Shown: in pieces, positions 1-8,171 of the stretch | How the letters are laid out: the number at the start of each line of letters is the position of its first letter | Numbering within the stretch: position 1 is the first letter of the stretch | Assembly (NCBI GenBank): GCA_023249645.1 | Contig: JAHFCF010000004.1 | Span: 97,865 to 161,864, forward strand | From: Elusimicrobiota bacterium | Lineage (GTDB): Bacteria > Elusimicrobiota > Elusimicrobia > UBA1565 > UBA9628 | Direction of reading: 5' to 3' | DNA: 64,000 bases | The notes under the pieces: model-generated | The model's input: only the letters and a program-made list of their open reading frames with translations | Told to the model about the DNA's origin: nothing | The model's database searches: none | Program-made: the position numbers and the translations under genes

Positions 1-289
1 CTCGGTATTCCTCGCGGAAATAATCCAGGACGCAGGAGGAAAATTCCTTGGCCAGGGACACGGCATGGTGCTCGATGCCGAGGGACCTGCAAACCTCTTG
101 CGCGGCTTGAAGGTCCCTCGCCTCGCCCGGCCCAAAACAGCCGGAGCGTCCCTCGTCGGCGATGGGCAGGCTGGCGTCCCAGGTCAGCATGGTCAGACCG
201 ACGACCGCATAGCCTTGCTTCTGGAGAAGATAGGCGGTGATGGCCGAGTCCACGCCGCCGCTCAAGCCGACTGCTACCGTTTGATTCAC
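1..289 (-). CDS. mnmA: tRNA-specific 2-thiouridylase MnmA, N-terminal part (cut by window edge)
   Basis: Translated from the minus strand this gives the first 96 residues of an MnmA-type enzyme, which activates U34 of Lys/Glu/Gln tRNAs with ATP and receives sulfur to make 2-thiouridine. Visible are the PP-loop SGGVDS near residue 10 and, further on, the family-like stretch ending FREEYR. The start is a GTG (289-287) that overlaps the stop of the upstream gene as GTGA, so the two are probably translationally coupled. The gene runs off the left end of the window, so the catalytic cysteines cannot be checked. A related PP-loop thiolase such as TtuA is less likely. Confidence 0.82.
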   Translation of the reverse strand, partial: MNQTVAVGLSGGVDSAITAYLLQKQGYAVVGLTMLTWDASLPIADEGRSGCFGPGEARDLQAAQEVCRSLGIEHHAVSLAKEFSSCVLDYFREEYR

Positions 290-1269
290 GGCTTTTTCAG
301 GAAGGCCAGGAGTTCTTGGAAGGCTTTCTCCACGCTGATGCCGCGGCAGGACTGCCACGAGTCGGACATGACGCCGCCGTGGCGCGGGTCGCGCGGGCGC
401 CAGACCGCGTGGGTGTAGCCGGCATAGAGCCCGAAGGTGGGCGTGCCCACGGCCGCGGACAGATGCGTGGTGCCGGTGATGTTGCAGACGAAATGATCCA
501 GGCGCTTGAGCAGCGCTGCCGTGATGCCTACCGGCAACGGGCCCAAGACTCGGAGAGGACGCTGGGCGCGCGCGGCGATCGCCTCGACCTGACTGCGCTC
601 GCCGGGGCCGGCCAGATAGACGATCTCGCCGACCTGGGCATCGAGAAGACGGCCGGTGAGTTCGACGAACTTGTCCTCAGGCCAGCGGTTGTCGAATTTC
701 CTGAAATTGCCAGGATGGATGCCGATCTTGCTGCCTTTGCCGGCAAAGGTCGTCTGGATGATGCTGTCCGCGATTTTCTCATCTGCCGCGGAAAGCCTCA
801 ATTCCAAGCGCGGTTCGTAAGGCATGCCCAGAAGCGCTGCCAGCCGGCCGTAGCGGTCGAGCATGTGCTCCTTCTCGCCGGGAGCGTCCGCGCGCAGGGT
901 GTAGAGAGAATCCAGGCGGCCTTTGGCGAACGCGGCCTTGACCGGCGCGCGCGAGAGCCAGGCCAGTGTGGACGAAGTCCTTGAGAAGGACGGGTTGAGG
1001 TCGACGAGAAGATCGCAGGGACCAAGCATGGCGGCCGCGGTCTGAAGATTGTCCCAGGGCTTCCAGGAGGGGTAGGCGCACGAGATGTCATCGACCCAGG
1101 GGAGAAGGAGAGCGGCTTCTTTGATGGCTGAGGAGGTCACGAGGCGGAGGCGCGCCTTCGGGAAGCGCTCTTTGAGGCCGCGCACGAACGGCGCGGCCAC
1201 GATGAGGTCGCCCAGACGACCGATCAAGAGCGCTGTGACCCGGTTGATCTTGGCGGAATCCAAATCCAT
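286..1269 (-). CDS. Glycosyltransferase family 9 (heptosyltransferase-like)
   Basis: A 327-residue protein with the GT9/ADP-heptose:LPS heptosyltransferase layout: the N-terminal Rossmann half begins LLIGRLGDLIVAAPFVRGLK, and the C-terminal half has HPGNFRKFDNRWP and the acceptor/nucleotide segment CNITGTTHLSAAVGTPTFG. The family transfers heptose or related sugars to lipid-A-linked core on the inner face of the inner membrane. That fits an organism with an outer membrane, but the actual sugar cannot be read from sequence. It lies directly upstream of mnmA on the same strand with a 4-bp overlap, and the start is the ATG at 1269-1267. Its promoter lies in the short divergent gap shared with efp. 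Confidence 0.85.
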   Translation of the reverse strand: MDLDSAKINRVTALLIGRLGDLIVAAPFVRGLKERFPKARLRLVTSSAIKEAALLLPWVDDISCAYPSWKPWDNLQTAAAMLGPCDLLVDLNPSFSRTSSTLAWLSRAPVKAAFAKGRLDSLYTLRADAPGEKEHMLDRYGRLAALLGMPYEPRLELRLSAADEKIADSIIQTTFAGKGSKIGIHPGNFRKFDNRWPEDKFVELTGRLLDAQVGEIVYLAGPGERSQVEAIAARAQRPLRVLGPLPVGITAALLKRLDHFVCNITGTTHLSAAVGTPTFGLYAGYTHAVWRPRDPRHGGVMSDSWQSCRGISVEKAFQELLAFLKKP

Positions 1270-1320
1270 AGGAGAAATATTGTAACATTATCGGGCGAGA
1301 ACCAAGAAAAAGGAGAACAC

Positions 1321-1884
1321 ATGATCAGCACTTCCGATTTTCACAACGGCCTCGTTTTCGAGGACGAGGGACAGATCTGGGAGATCCTCGCCTACCAGCA
1401 TCACCGCAAATCCCAGTCAGCGGCCGTCTACCGCACCACCCTGCGCTCCCTGGCGAGCGGCGCTGTCTGCGAACGGTCCTACTCCTCGGGCGCGAAATTC
1501 AGGGAAGTGCCGGTGACCAAACGCGAGAAGCAGTACAGCTACGACGAGGGAGACAACGCCGTGTTCATCGACCTGGAGACCTACGACCAGGTCTCCTTCC
1601 CCAAGTCCCGGCTCGGGCTCCAGGCCAGGTTCCTGCGGGAGAATATGGAGGTCCTGGGAGTCTATGTCGATGGGAAATTGACGAACATGGAGTTCCCGGC
1701 CAATGTGGTCCTGACCGTCACCTCCACGGTCCCGGGGATCAAGGGCGACTCGGTCTCCAACATGATGAAGCCGGCGACTCTCGACACGGGCTTGGAGGTG
1801 AACGTCCCTCTCTTCATCAAGGAAGGCGACAAGATCCGGGTGGACACCCGCACGGGCCAGTACGTGGAGCGCTTCAAGGAATGA
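1321..1884 (+). CDS. efp: Elongation factor P with an atypical tip loop
   Basis: EF-P binds the ribosome next to the P-site tRNA and rescues stalling at consecutive prolines. The protein has 187 residues, the usual family length, with the KOW-like N-terminal domain and the two OB domains; PGIKGD and KPATLDTGLEVNVPLF are clearly recognisable. The oddity is the tip loop: where Bacillus subtilis EF-P has KPGKG with modified Lys32, this protein has RKSQS, so residue 32 is Gln. The alignment is anchored on both sides by QH and SAA...YR. The start has a strong Shine-Dalgarno sequence (AAGGAG, 1308-1313). The stop overlaps the start of the next gene (ATGA), placing efp first in the operon with the subtilase, DUF192 and pilB genes. 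Confidence 0.95.
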   Translation: MISTSDFHNGLVFEDEGQIWEILAYQHHRKSQSAAVYRTTLRSLASGAVCERSYSSGAKFREVPVTKREKQYSYDEGDNAVFIDLETYDQVSFPKSRLGLQARFLRENMEVLGVYVDGKLTNMEFPANVVLTVTSTVPGIKGDSVSNMMKPATLDTGLEVNVPLFIKEGDKIRVDTRTGQYVERFKE

Positions 1885-3500
1885 AGCGGCTGGCCCTCGG
1901 GATCATCCTTCTCTGCGCCGCTGGCCCCTCCTGGGCCATCCGGGTGGAGAAGCTCGAGGGGGCCATGGTGGCTGGGGTGCGTCCCGTGGAGGTCGTGGCC
2001 GAGCAGCTTCTGGTGCGTTTTTCCAGCCAAACGACACTGGCTCAGCGGGAAGCGGCGCTTTCCTCTCTGGGCGGCCGTCTGGTGCAGGAGCATGCTTCTA
2101 TCGGCTGGTCTTTGGCGAGTCTGCCCTCCGGTATGAAGGTCTCGTCGGGGGCGAATCTCGTGCGCGGCTTGCCCGGCGTCGAGGCGGTGGAGCCGAACCA
2201 GGTGCATCGGCCCAATCTGGTCCCGAACGACCCTTTGGTCTCATCGCAATGGGCCTTGAGCCAGATCAACGCCTTCGGCGCCTGGGAATATGAGGTGGGG
2301 ACCTCGTGCCGGACCACCATCGCCATCATCGATGCGGGCATCGATTCGACGCAGAACGAGCTTTCAGGCAAGATGACGGGCTTGAGCCATCAGACCTGCC
2401 CTCCCGGCAGCCTGGTGCCCGACTGCTCATCGGACACGGCGTCGCCGACCGTGGCCTGCAACCATGCCACCCACGTGGCCGGCGTGGCCGCGGCTGCCGG
2501 CAACAACGGCATGCAGATCGCCGGCGTGGCGTGGGGCAGCGAAGCGAAGATCCTCTCCCTGCGGGTCTACACGCCTACGGATTGCAGCGCCAATTGCGCA
2601 GACAACGGCTCCAACGTCTGCGCGACCGATGACAACGCCATGATCTCGGCCTTGGAGTTCCTCATCCCCCTGGAAAACACGGCGACCTATGGCAAGATCG
2701 TCGCCAATATCAGTTCCGGCGGAGCCGGGGCCTGCTCGCAATCCATGGCCGACGCCCTGACGGCCGCCCTGACGGCCGGCATCCCCGTGTCCATTTCGGC
2801 CGGCAACGACGGCGGCCTGGTCAACTCTCCGGCCAACTGCGCGGCCATCCCCGAGGTCTCGGCGATCGGGGGCGTATTCCCTACGGCGGCGACGGATTCC
2901 ACCAATCACATCGCCAGCTTTTCCTCCAACGGCTCCACCATGGCCGCCTATGGGGTGGCGGCGCCCGGCGTGGCGGTCTTGACCACGGACCTCAGCAACG
3001 GCACGGTCAACGCCTCGGGCACTTCCTTTTCCGCGCCCCATGTGGCGGGACTGGCGGCCTTGATCATCGCCGCCAGGCCGGACTGCCGGGGGCTCAACTG
3101 CGCGACCTTCGCCTACAACACGATCCGGGGGGGCGCGGAGTCGATCGGCGCGTCCAGCTCCCTTCAAGGCGCCGGACGCATCAATGCCTTGCGTTCTTTG
3201 CGTCTGGCGGTCAACGGCACCTTGGCCGGGTTTGAAGGCGAGCAGAAGGCTGCGGCATTCCCCAATCCCTTTCGGACCTCGCAGTCAGGTTCGGTGTCCT
3301 TCTCTATCCCGCCCAGCCTGCAGGGGGGCAATGCCACGATCAAGATCTATACCGTCGCCGGCGAGCTCGTCCAGAAGCTGACGGGGCTGACTTGGGACGG
3401 CAAGAATACCGCGGGTCGGTTCGTGGCGACGGGGACTTATATTTTTGTCGTGTCTACGGACAAAGGGACGACCCGCGGACGGGTGGCGGTGATCCGATGA
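1881..3500 (+). CDS. Secreted subtilisin-like (S8) serine protease with C-terminal FlgD-like domain
   Basis: A 539-residue exported protease. Residues 1-19 form a signal peptide (hydrophobic core, cleavage after SWA). Residues about 35-110 look like the N-terminal inhibitory prodomain. The catalytic domain follows with Asp151 (AIIDAGID), His198 (NHATHVAG) and Ser382 (SGTSFSAPHVAG); the oxyanion Asn is probably in the SAGND segment. Many Cys residues suggest disulfides. The last 85 residues (FPNPFR ... TGTYIFVVS) resemble the FlgD-type Ig domain often found at the C-terminus of surface proteins in Bacteroidota and relatives, where it can act in anchoring. Translation is coupled to efp by an ATGA overlap and to DUF192 by another. 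Confidence 0.93.
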   Translation: MKRLALGIILLCAAGPSWAIRVEKLEGAMVAGVRPVEVVAEQLLVRFSSQTTLAQREAALSSLGGRLVQEHASIGWSLASLPSGMKVSSGANLVRGLPGVEAVEPNQVHRPNLVPNDPLVSSQWALSQINAFGAWEYEVGTSCRTTIAIIDAGIDSTQNELSGKMTGLSHQTCPPGSLVPDCSSDTASPTVACNHATHVAGVAAAAGNNGMQIAGVAWGSEAKILSLRVYTPTDCSANCADNGSNVCATDDNAMISALEFLIPLENTATYGKIVANISSGGAGACSQSMADALTAALTAGIPVSISAGNDGGLVNSPANCAAIPEVSAIGGVFPTAATDSTNHIASFSSNGSTMAAYGVAAPGVAVLTTDLSNGTVNASGTSFSAPHVAGLAALIIAARPDCRGLNCATFAYNTIRGGAESIGASSSLQGAGRINALRSLRLAVNGTLAGFEGEQKAAAFPNPFRTSQSGSVSFSIPPSLQGGNATIKIYTVAGELVQKLTGLTWDGKNTAGRFVATGTYIFVVSTDKGTTRGRVAVIR

Positions 3501-3838
3501 TGGCGTTCAACCGCACGCGCGGCCGTGAGATCGCTTCGAGCGTTTTAAAAGCAGAGGATTACGCCTCACGCTCTCGCGGGCTTCTGGGCCGGACGGCGAT
3601 GGGCCCGGGCGAGGGCCTCTGGATCGTGCCCTGCCCGATGATCCATACTTTCTTCATGAGATTTCCCATCGACGTCCTGTTCCTGGACCGCGGTCTTAAG
3701 GTCGTGCGCGTGCTGGAGGGTCTCAAGCCCTGGAGGCTCTCTGCGTGGGTGTGGAGGGCGCACAGCGTCCTGGAGCTTGGAGCCGGCGAGCTTCAAGGCG
3801 GCGTCGATGTCGGCGACGAACTCGAGATGAGGAGCTGA
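3497..3838 (+). CDS. DUF192 family protein
   Basis: A 113-residue protein of the DUF192 family, recognised by the core HTFFMRFPIDVLFLD and the upstream RSRGLLGR segment. Family members are small beta-fold proteins, many of them exported. The function is not established. The chosen start is the ATG at 3497, which overlaps the TGA of the protease gene; a second ATG follows directly at 3500. An in-frame extension upstream lies inside the protease gene and is not credible. No signal peptide is seen with this start, so this copy looks cytoplasmic. Confidence 0.85.
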   Translation: MMAFNRTRGREIASSVLKAEDYASRSRGLLGRTAMGPGEGLWIVPCPMIHTFFMRFPIDVLFLDRGLKVVRVLEGLKPWRLSAWVWRAHSVLELGAGELQGGVDVGDELEMRS

Positions 3839-3841
3839 ATC

Positions 3842-5620
3842 ATGCCTCTTAAAGGTCTTTCCAGGCGCAAGACGGCGGCCGAGATCCTTCTCGAGCGCGG
3901 GATATTGGACCAGCAGAAGCTGCAGGCCGGCGTCGAGGAATCCAAGAAGAGCGGCAAGCCCATGGCGCAGGCCCTCATCGACCTCGGTCTGGTCGATAAG
4001 GCGCAGATCCTGAAAGGCTTCTCCGAGGAATGGCAGACCCAGGCCGTGGACTTGGCCGGCGTCGAGCTGGACGCCGAGTGCATCCGCATCATCCCCGAGG
4101 CCGTGGCCCGGAGATACCGGGCCGTTCCCTTCGGCAAGGAGGCGAGCGTGCTCTCCGTGGCCATGGCGGATCCTCGGGATTTCTTCGCCTGCGAGGACAT
4201 CCAGCTGCGCACGGGCCTGGAGGTCAAGCCTTTTATCGCGCTTCCCCAGGACATCCTGGCGGCCTTGGACGGCGTCTATGGGAAGAGCGAGGGCGCGACC
4301 ATGAATCGCCTCATCGCGGACGTCGGGGAAGCCCCGGGCATGGAGATCCTCAAAGAGGAGCCACGGACGGACATCACCGAGGTGGACGCCTCGGCGCCCG
4401 AGGTCGAAAAGCTCGTCAACGCGATCATCCTCGGCGCGCTCAGCCTCAAGGCCTCGGACATCCACATCGAGCCTTTTGAGGACGCCTCGGGCAAGGACTC
4501 CAAGATCCTGCTGCGCTACCGCGTGGACGGCCGTCTGGTGGCGGGGCCTTTCACCGTGCCCTGGAGCTATCGCCATGCGATCGCCGCCAAGGTCAAGATC
4601 ATGACCAACTCCATGAACATCACGGAGAGGCGCATCCCTCAGTCGGGCCGCATCCAGATCCTGGCCCAGGGCAATCCCATCGAGTTCCGAGTCGAGATCG
4701 TCCCCACGGCCTGCGGCGAGAGCTGTGTGATGCGCGTGTTGGACCGCAAGTCCGTCCAGGTCGACATCCTGAAGATGGGCTTCCTGCCGGACACCCAGGA
4801 AAAGTTCTTGGGGCTTTTGAAGGGCATCGGCGGCAAGAAGAACTTCGGGATGGTCCTGGTTTGCGGGCCTACCGGGTCTGGGAAATCAACCACCCTCTAT
4901 GGGGCCTTGAACCATGTCAACCGTCCGGACATCAAGATCCTGACCGCGGAGAATCCCGTGGAGTATCATCTCGACGGCATCGTCCAGGTCCCGGTCAACC
5001 CGGATCTCAAGCTCGGCGAGAACAAGATGTTCGATTTCGCCATGGCCTTGCGTTCGTTCCTGCGCCTTGACCCGGACGTCATCATGGTCGGCGAGATCCG
5101 CGACGAGGAAACCGCGCGCGTCGCCATGGAAGCCGCCATGACGGGGCACCTGGTGCTTTCCACCATCCACACCAATGACGCGCCCTCGGCTGTTTCCCGA
5201 TTGACGGAGATGGGCCTGCCCGCCTTCATGGTCGCCAGCACGCTCAAGGCCGTCGTGGCCCAGCGGCTTTCCCGGCGCCTGTGCCCGGAGTGCCGCGTCC
5301 CCCATGCTCCCACCCCGGAAGAGATCCAGATCTTCAAGGAGAACGAGGTGGATCTCCCCGCGCAGACCCAGCTCTATGCGCCTCCACCCGCCGGGGGCTG
5401 CGGCGCCTGCCGCAATTTGGGATTCAAAGGGCGTCTGGGGCTGCATGAACTTTTGATCATGTCCGAGAGCTTGCGCGTGCTGTGCCTCAAGGACGTGTCC
5501 GCTGAGAACCTGCGCCGCCAGGCCCGCCAGGAGGGCATGCGCCTGATCGTCCAGGACGGCTTGGAGAAGGCCAAGCTGGGCCTGACCACGGTGCGCGAAG
5601 TGTTGGGCGGGATGGAGTGA
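3842..5620 (+). CDS. pilB: Type IV pilus assembly ATPase PilB
   Basis: A 592-residue GspE/PilB-family ATPase that powers pilin extraction and polymerisation at the inner membrane. The order is an N-terminal MshEN-type domain (residues about 10-150), a linker, then the ATPase with the arginine-rich region RRIPQSGRI, Walker A GPTGSGKS (342-349), Asp box, Walker B region DPDVIMVGEIRDEET and His box HLVLSTIHTND. It carries the four-cysteine zinc motif CPEC...CGAC. It begins 3 bp after DUF192. Together with three pilin genes and pilD downstream it supports a functional type IV pilus or T2SS-like system. A second, receiver-fused paralogue lies at 50750-52765. Confidence 0.96.
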   Translation: MPLKGLSRRKTAAEILLERGILDQQKLQAGVEESKKSGKPMAQALIDLGLVDKAQILKGFSEEWQTQAVDLAGVELDAECIRIIPEAVARRYRAVPFGKEASVLSVAMADPRDFFACEDIQLRTGLEVKPFIALPQDILAALDGVYGKSEGATMNRLIADVGEAPGMEILKEEPRTDITEVDASAPEVEKLVNAIILGALSLKASDIHIEPFEDASGKDSKILLRYRVDGRLVAGPFTVPWSYRHAIAAKVKIMTNSMNITERRIPQSGRIQILAQGNPIEFRVEIVPTACGESCVMRVLDRKSVQVDILKMGFLPDTQEKFLGLLKGIGGKKNFGMVLVCGPTGSGKSTTLYGALNHVNRPDIKILTAENPVEYHLDGIVQVPVNPDLKLGENKMFDFAMALRSFLRLDPDVIMVGEIRDEETARVAMEAAMTGHLVLSTIHTNDAPSAVSRLTEMGLPAFMVASTLKAVVAQRLSRRLCPECRVPHAPTPEEIQIFKENEVDLPAQTQLYAPPPAGGCGACRNLGFKGRLGLHELLIMSESLRVLCLKDVSAENLRRQARQEGMRLIVQDGLEKAKLGLTTVREVLGGME

Positions 5621-5623
5621 GCC

Positions 5624-6697
5624 ATGGCCACGAATGATCCTCGCGCCGCAGCCGAGATGCTGACGATCGCCCGCAGCCTCAACGCGACCACGGACTTAGA
5701 CGATCTGCTGGAGAAGATCGGCGCCGCGGCCCAGAGGCTTCTGGACTGCGAGGCCAGCGCCATCATGCTGGTCACCGACGACAAGAAGCAGCTCTATTTT
5801 AGAGCGGCCTCGGGCGAGAAGGCCCGCGCCTTGAAGACCATGACGCTCCCCATCGGGCACGGCATCGCGGGTTTCGTCGCCCAGAACCGCAAGTCCGAGG
5901 TGGTCAACGACTGCCGCCAGGATCCCCGCTTCGCCGGGAAATTCGACCAGACCTCAGGCTTCGTGACCCGGTCTCTGGTGTGCGTGCCCATGGAGTTCCG
6001 GGGCGAGCTCGTCGGCGTCGTCGAGGTCTTGAACAAGCGCCGCGGGGCCTTCGTTCCGGAGGACGTCGAGCTCCTCTTAAGCCTGGCGAGCCTGGCCTCG
6101 ATCGCCGTCTCCAACGCCAAGATCATCTCGGATCAAAAGAATTTCTTCTCCCATGTCCTCGAACTCCTGGCGGCGGCCATCGAGTCTTCCCGGCCACGCA
6201 TGGTCGACCATCCGGCGCGCGCGGCGAGGCTGGCCTGCACCATCGGGCGGGTCCTGGGAGTCGATGATTACGAGTACCGGATGCTCTACTACGCGGGACT
6301 CCTGCACGATGTGGGCTATATCGCCCTGCAGAACCGGCGCCTCTTGGCTGAGCTGGGTATGAGGCCGACGAGCGAAGAAGTGCACGCCGCTCTGGCGGTG
6401 AAGATGCTCGGCGGCATCAAGATGCTGGAGGGGGCTTTGCCCGTCATCAAGCACCACCATGAATGCTACGACGGCACGGGTGGCCCGGGCAAGCTCAAGG
6501 GCGAGGCCATCCCCCGGGGCGCGCGCATCCTGGCCTTGGTGGAGGCCATGGAAGAGCTGCGTCTCGTCGGTCTGCCGGAAGGCCAGCTGGAGAAGAGATC
6601 GACCCAGGAGGCCGAGACCGGGCGCGGCACGCGCTTTGACCCGCGGGTGGTGGACGCTTTTCTGGAGGTCCTCGCCGCGCAGGGCGGGACTTGGTGA
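5624..6697 (+). CDS. GAF domain plus HD-GYP-like phosphodiesterase
   Basis: A 357-residue soluble protein. Residues about 15-165 form a GAF domain (typical VVNDCRQDPRF and SLVCVPM strands). Residues about 170-350 form an HD domain of the HD-GYP type, with metal-binding His228-Asp229 in LLHDVGY and the motif HHHECYDGTGGPGKLKG. The GYP signature reads G286-G287-P288, so the tyrosine is replaced. HD-GYP proteins usually hydrolyse cyclic di-GMP; the position directly after pilB suggests control of piliation by a nucleotide second messenger, which is inference. No receiver domain or membrane segment is present. Confidence 0.88.
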   Translation: MATNDPRAAAEMLTIARSLNATTDLDDLLEKIGAAAQRLLDCEASAIMLVTDDKKQLYFRAASGEKARALKTMTLPIGHGIAGFVAQNRKSEVVNDCRQDPRFAGKFDQTSGFVTRSLVCVPMEFRGELVGVVEVLNKRRGAFVPEDVELLLSLASLASIAVSNAKIISDQKNFFSHVLELLAAAIESSRPRMVDHPARAARLACTIGRVLGVDDYEYRMLYYAGLLHDVGYIALQNRRLLAELGMRPTSEEVHAALAVKMLGGIKMLEGALPVIKHHHECYDGTGGPGKLKGEAIPRGARILALVEAMEELRLVGLPEGQLEKRSTQEAETGRGTRFDPRVVDAFLEVLAAQGGTW

Positions 6698-6714
6698 ATC
6701 GGAGGGGTGAGACA

Positions 6715-7440
6715 ATGAAGAGGATCTTCCTATGCGGGGCCGTGCTGCTCGCGGCTTTCCCGGTGAGCGCCGGGACGTTCGACGGCTTCGAGAATTTCGC
6801 TGATGCGGGGTCGCTCAAACCCTTTGCCCGTGATCTGGGCTCTCTGTTGGGCTCCGCCACGGCGCACAACGCCCGCCCTCTGGGATTCTCCGGCTTCGAC
6901 GTGGGAGCGCACACCGGCCTGCAATTCTACCCGGACAAGAACGACCGCATCCTGCGCAACAACGGCGTGCGGGCCTTCGGTCTTCCCTTCATCCAAGCTG
7001 AGATCGGCCTGCCGTACCGTTTCGACGGCTTTGTGAGAGGTGTGAACTATGAAGGCCTCGCCATCGCCGGAGGCGGCGTGCGCTACAGCGTTCTGAAGGG
7101 TTCGGATGAGGCCTGGTCGCCGCAGCTCATCGTCTTGGGCGTGGCGAATTCCGTGGTCCACCAGTATTTCGCGGCCACGCATGCGGGGGGAGACATCGTC
7201 TGTTCCATCGGAACCTCCCGATTCAATCCCTATGTGGGAGCGGGCATAGATCATGTCCGTCTTTATGTGCGTTCTTCCAAACTGGATCCGAATTTGAACG
7301 GGACCTCGGTCTCGACTCTGGAGAGCCGGTTCACCGCGGGTCTGCGCCTGCGCCTGTGGACCTTTGGCTACATCCACGCGGCTTATCTCTTGACTCATGG
7401 CCGTGGCGGCGCGGAAGGCGGCGTCGGCGTCCGGTTCTAG
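6715..7440 (+). CDS. Exported beta-barrel-like outer-membrane protein, unknown function
   Basis: A 241-residue protein starting at the ATG 6715, preceded by GGAGGGG at 6701. It has a clean signal peptide (residues 1-20, ending VSAG). The mature part alternates short hydrophobic or aromatic strands with Gly/Asp turns and ends in a terminal Phe (GVGVRF), the usual outer-membrane barrel signature. I do not recognise the family. Upstream in-frame codons from 6691 overlap the HD-GYP gene and are less likely. Its stop codon shares CTAG with the stop of smpB on the other strand. Confidence 0.7.
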   Translation: MKRIFLCGAVLLAAFPVSAGTFDGFENFADAGSLKPFARDLGSLLGSATAHNARPLGFSGFDVGAHTGLQFYPDKNDRILRNNGVRAFGLPFIQAEIGLPYRFDGFVRGVNYEGLAIAGGGVRYSVLKGSDEAWSPQLIVLGVANSVVHQYFAATHAGGDIVCSIGTSRFNPYVGAGIDHVRLYVRSSKLDPNLNGTSVSTLESRFTAGLRLRLWTFGYIHAAYLLTHGRGGAEGGVGVRF

Positions 7441-7928
7441 CCGCGGTACCTGCCCTTGAAGCTTTTCTCCGCTTCGCGGGCCACGGCTTTCTTCTTAAGA
7501 TCGTCGCGCCTATCCGGACCGCGTTTGCCGTGGGCCAAGGCGAGCGCGACTTTGGCCCAGCCTCGCCGGAAGTAGACCTCGAGCGGGATCAGGGTGAGCC
7601 CCTTGGTCTGAAGGCTCCGGCCGATGCGGTCGATGTCCGCTCGCTTCATGAGGAGTTTGCGGGTGCGTCGCGAATCCAGGGGATTGGCGGCGTCCGTGCA
7701 GAAGCGGTAGGGGGGGATGTAGAAGTTGAAGAGGAAGAGCTCGCCGCCTTCGTGGCGGCCGAAGCATCCGTCGAGAGACGCCCGCCCTTCGCGCAGGGAC
7801 TTGACCTCAGGGCCGAGCAGCTGCAGGCCGGCTTCGAAGACTTCCAGGATCTCGTAGAACCGTCGGGCCTTGCGATGAGAAGCGACGAGCTGCTTCTCAT
7901 CATCTTCTTTTTTCTTCTTCTTGTCCAT
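7437..7928 (-). CDS. smpB: SsrA-binding protein SmpB
   Basis: A 163-residue SmpB that loads tmRNA onto stalled ribosomes in trans-translation. The OB-fold core GLQLLGPEVKSLREG and KLLMKRADIDRI are typical, and the basic C-terminal tail (KRGPDRRDDLKKKAVAREAEK) is intact; it forms a helix in the mRNA channel. The N-terminus has a Lys/Asp-rich extension of about 12 residues. It is convergent with the outer-membrane-like gene, and the two stops share the CTAG at 7437-7440. No tmRNA gene is visible in this window. Confidence 0.95.
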   Translation of the reverse strand: MDKKKKKEDDEKQLVASHRKARRFYEILEVFEAGLQLLGPEVKSLREGRASLDGCFGRHEGGELFLFNFYIPPYRFCTDAANPLDSRRTRKLLMKRADIDRIGRSLQTKGLTLIPLEVYFRRGWAKVALALAHGKRGPDRRDDLKKKAVAREAEKSFKGRYRG

Positions 7929-7966
7929 GTCTTTATTTTTGCTAGAATGCTGATTGTATCACAACT

Positions 7967-8015
7967 GGTACCATGCGTAAAACGCATGGTACCGAAGGTC
8001 TGCACGGTAGACCTT
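7967..8015. repeat. Two adjacent perfect hairpins between smpB and tRNA-Leu
   Basis: Arms 7967-7978 and 7982-7993 pair over 12 bp around an AAA loop (GGTACCATGCGT and its complement). One base later, arms 7995-8001 and 8009-8015 (AAGGTCT/AGACCTT) form a 7-bp stem with a 7-base loop. They lie in the divergent gap and would fall in the 5' leader of the pre-tRNA if the TAGAAT near 7943 is its -10. No poly-T follows, so they do not look like a terminator. A REP-like mobile palindrome or a processing signal is possible. Confidence 0.6.
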
Positions 8016-8023
8016 GGAGTCTC

Positions 8024-8110
8024 GGGCAGGTGGCGGAACTGGCAGACGCGTACGGCTCAGGACCGTATGGTCGCAAGGCCTTGGGGGTTCAAGTCCCCCC
8101 CTGCCCACCA
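8024..8110 (+). tRNA. tRNA-Leu (anticodon CAG)
   Basis: Class II tRNA with acceptor arm GGGCAGG (8024-8030) paired to CCTGCCC (8100-8106), discriminator A and an encoded CCA (8108-8110). The anticodon loop CTCAGGA has CAG at 8058-8060. A long variable arm and the T-loop GGTTCAAGT are present. It lies 62 bp upstream of the first pilin gene. Confidence 0.96.
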
Positions 8111-8111
8111 T

Positions 8112-8140
8112 TTGACAGGAGTTGTGATAATTATTACGCT
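8112..8140 (+). promoter_or_regulatory. Putative promoter of pilin gene 1
   Basis: A perfect -35 hexamer TTGACA (8112-8117) sits directly after the tRNA CCA end; at 17 bp spacing TACGCT (8135-8140) could serve as -10. The alternative TATTAC (8132-8137) has a short 14-bp spacer. It would allow pilin transcription independent of the tRNA. Confidence 0.4.
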
Positions 8141-8171
8141 TGTCTCAATCCAAAGGGGAGGTATAGCAAAC

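Noticed and set aside
2427..3167. 246-codon open frame antisense to the subtilase
   Set aside because: High GC gives long shadow frames; no domain, SD or plausible protein composition.
7356..8171. Long open frame continuous with pilin 1 that would give a 413-residue fusion protein
   Set aside because: It runs antisense to smpB and through tRNA-Leu; the pilin has its own SD and leader peptide at 8172.
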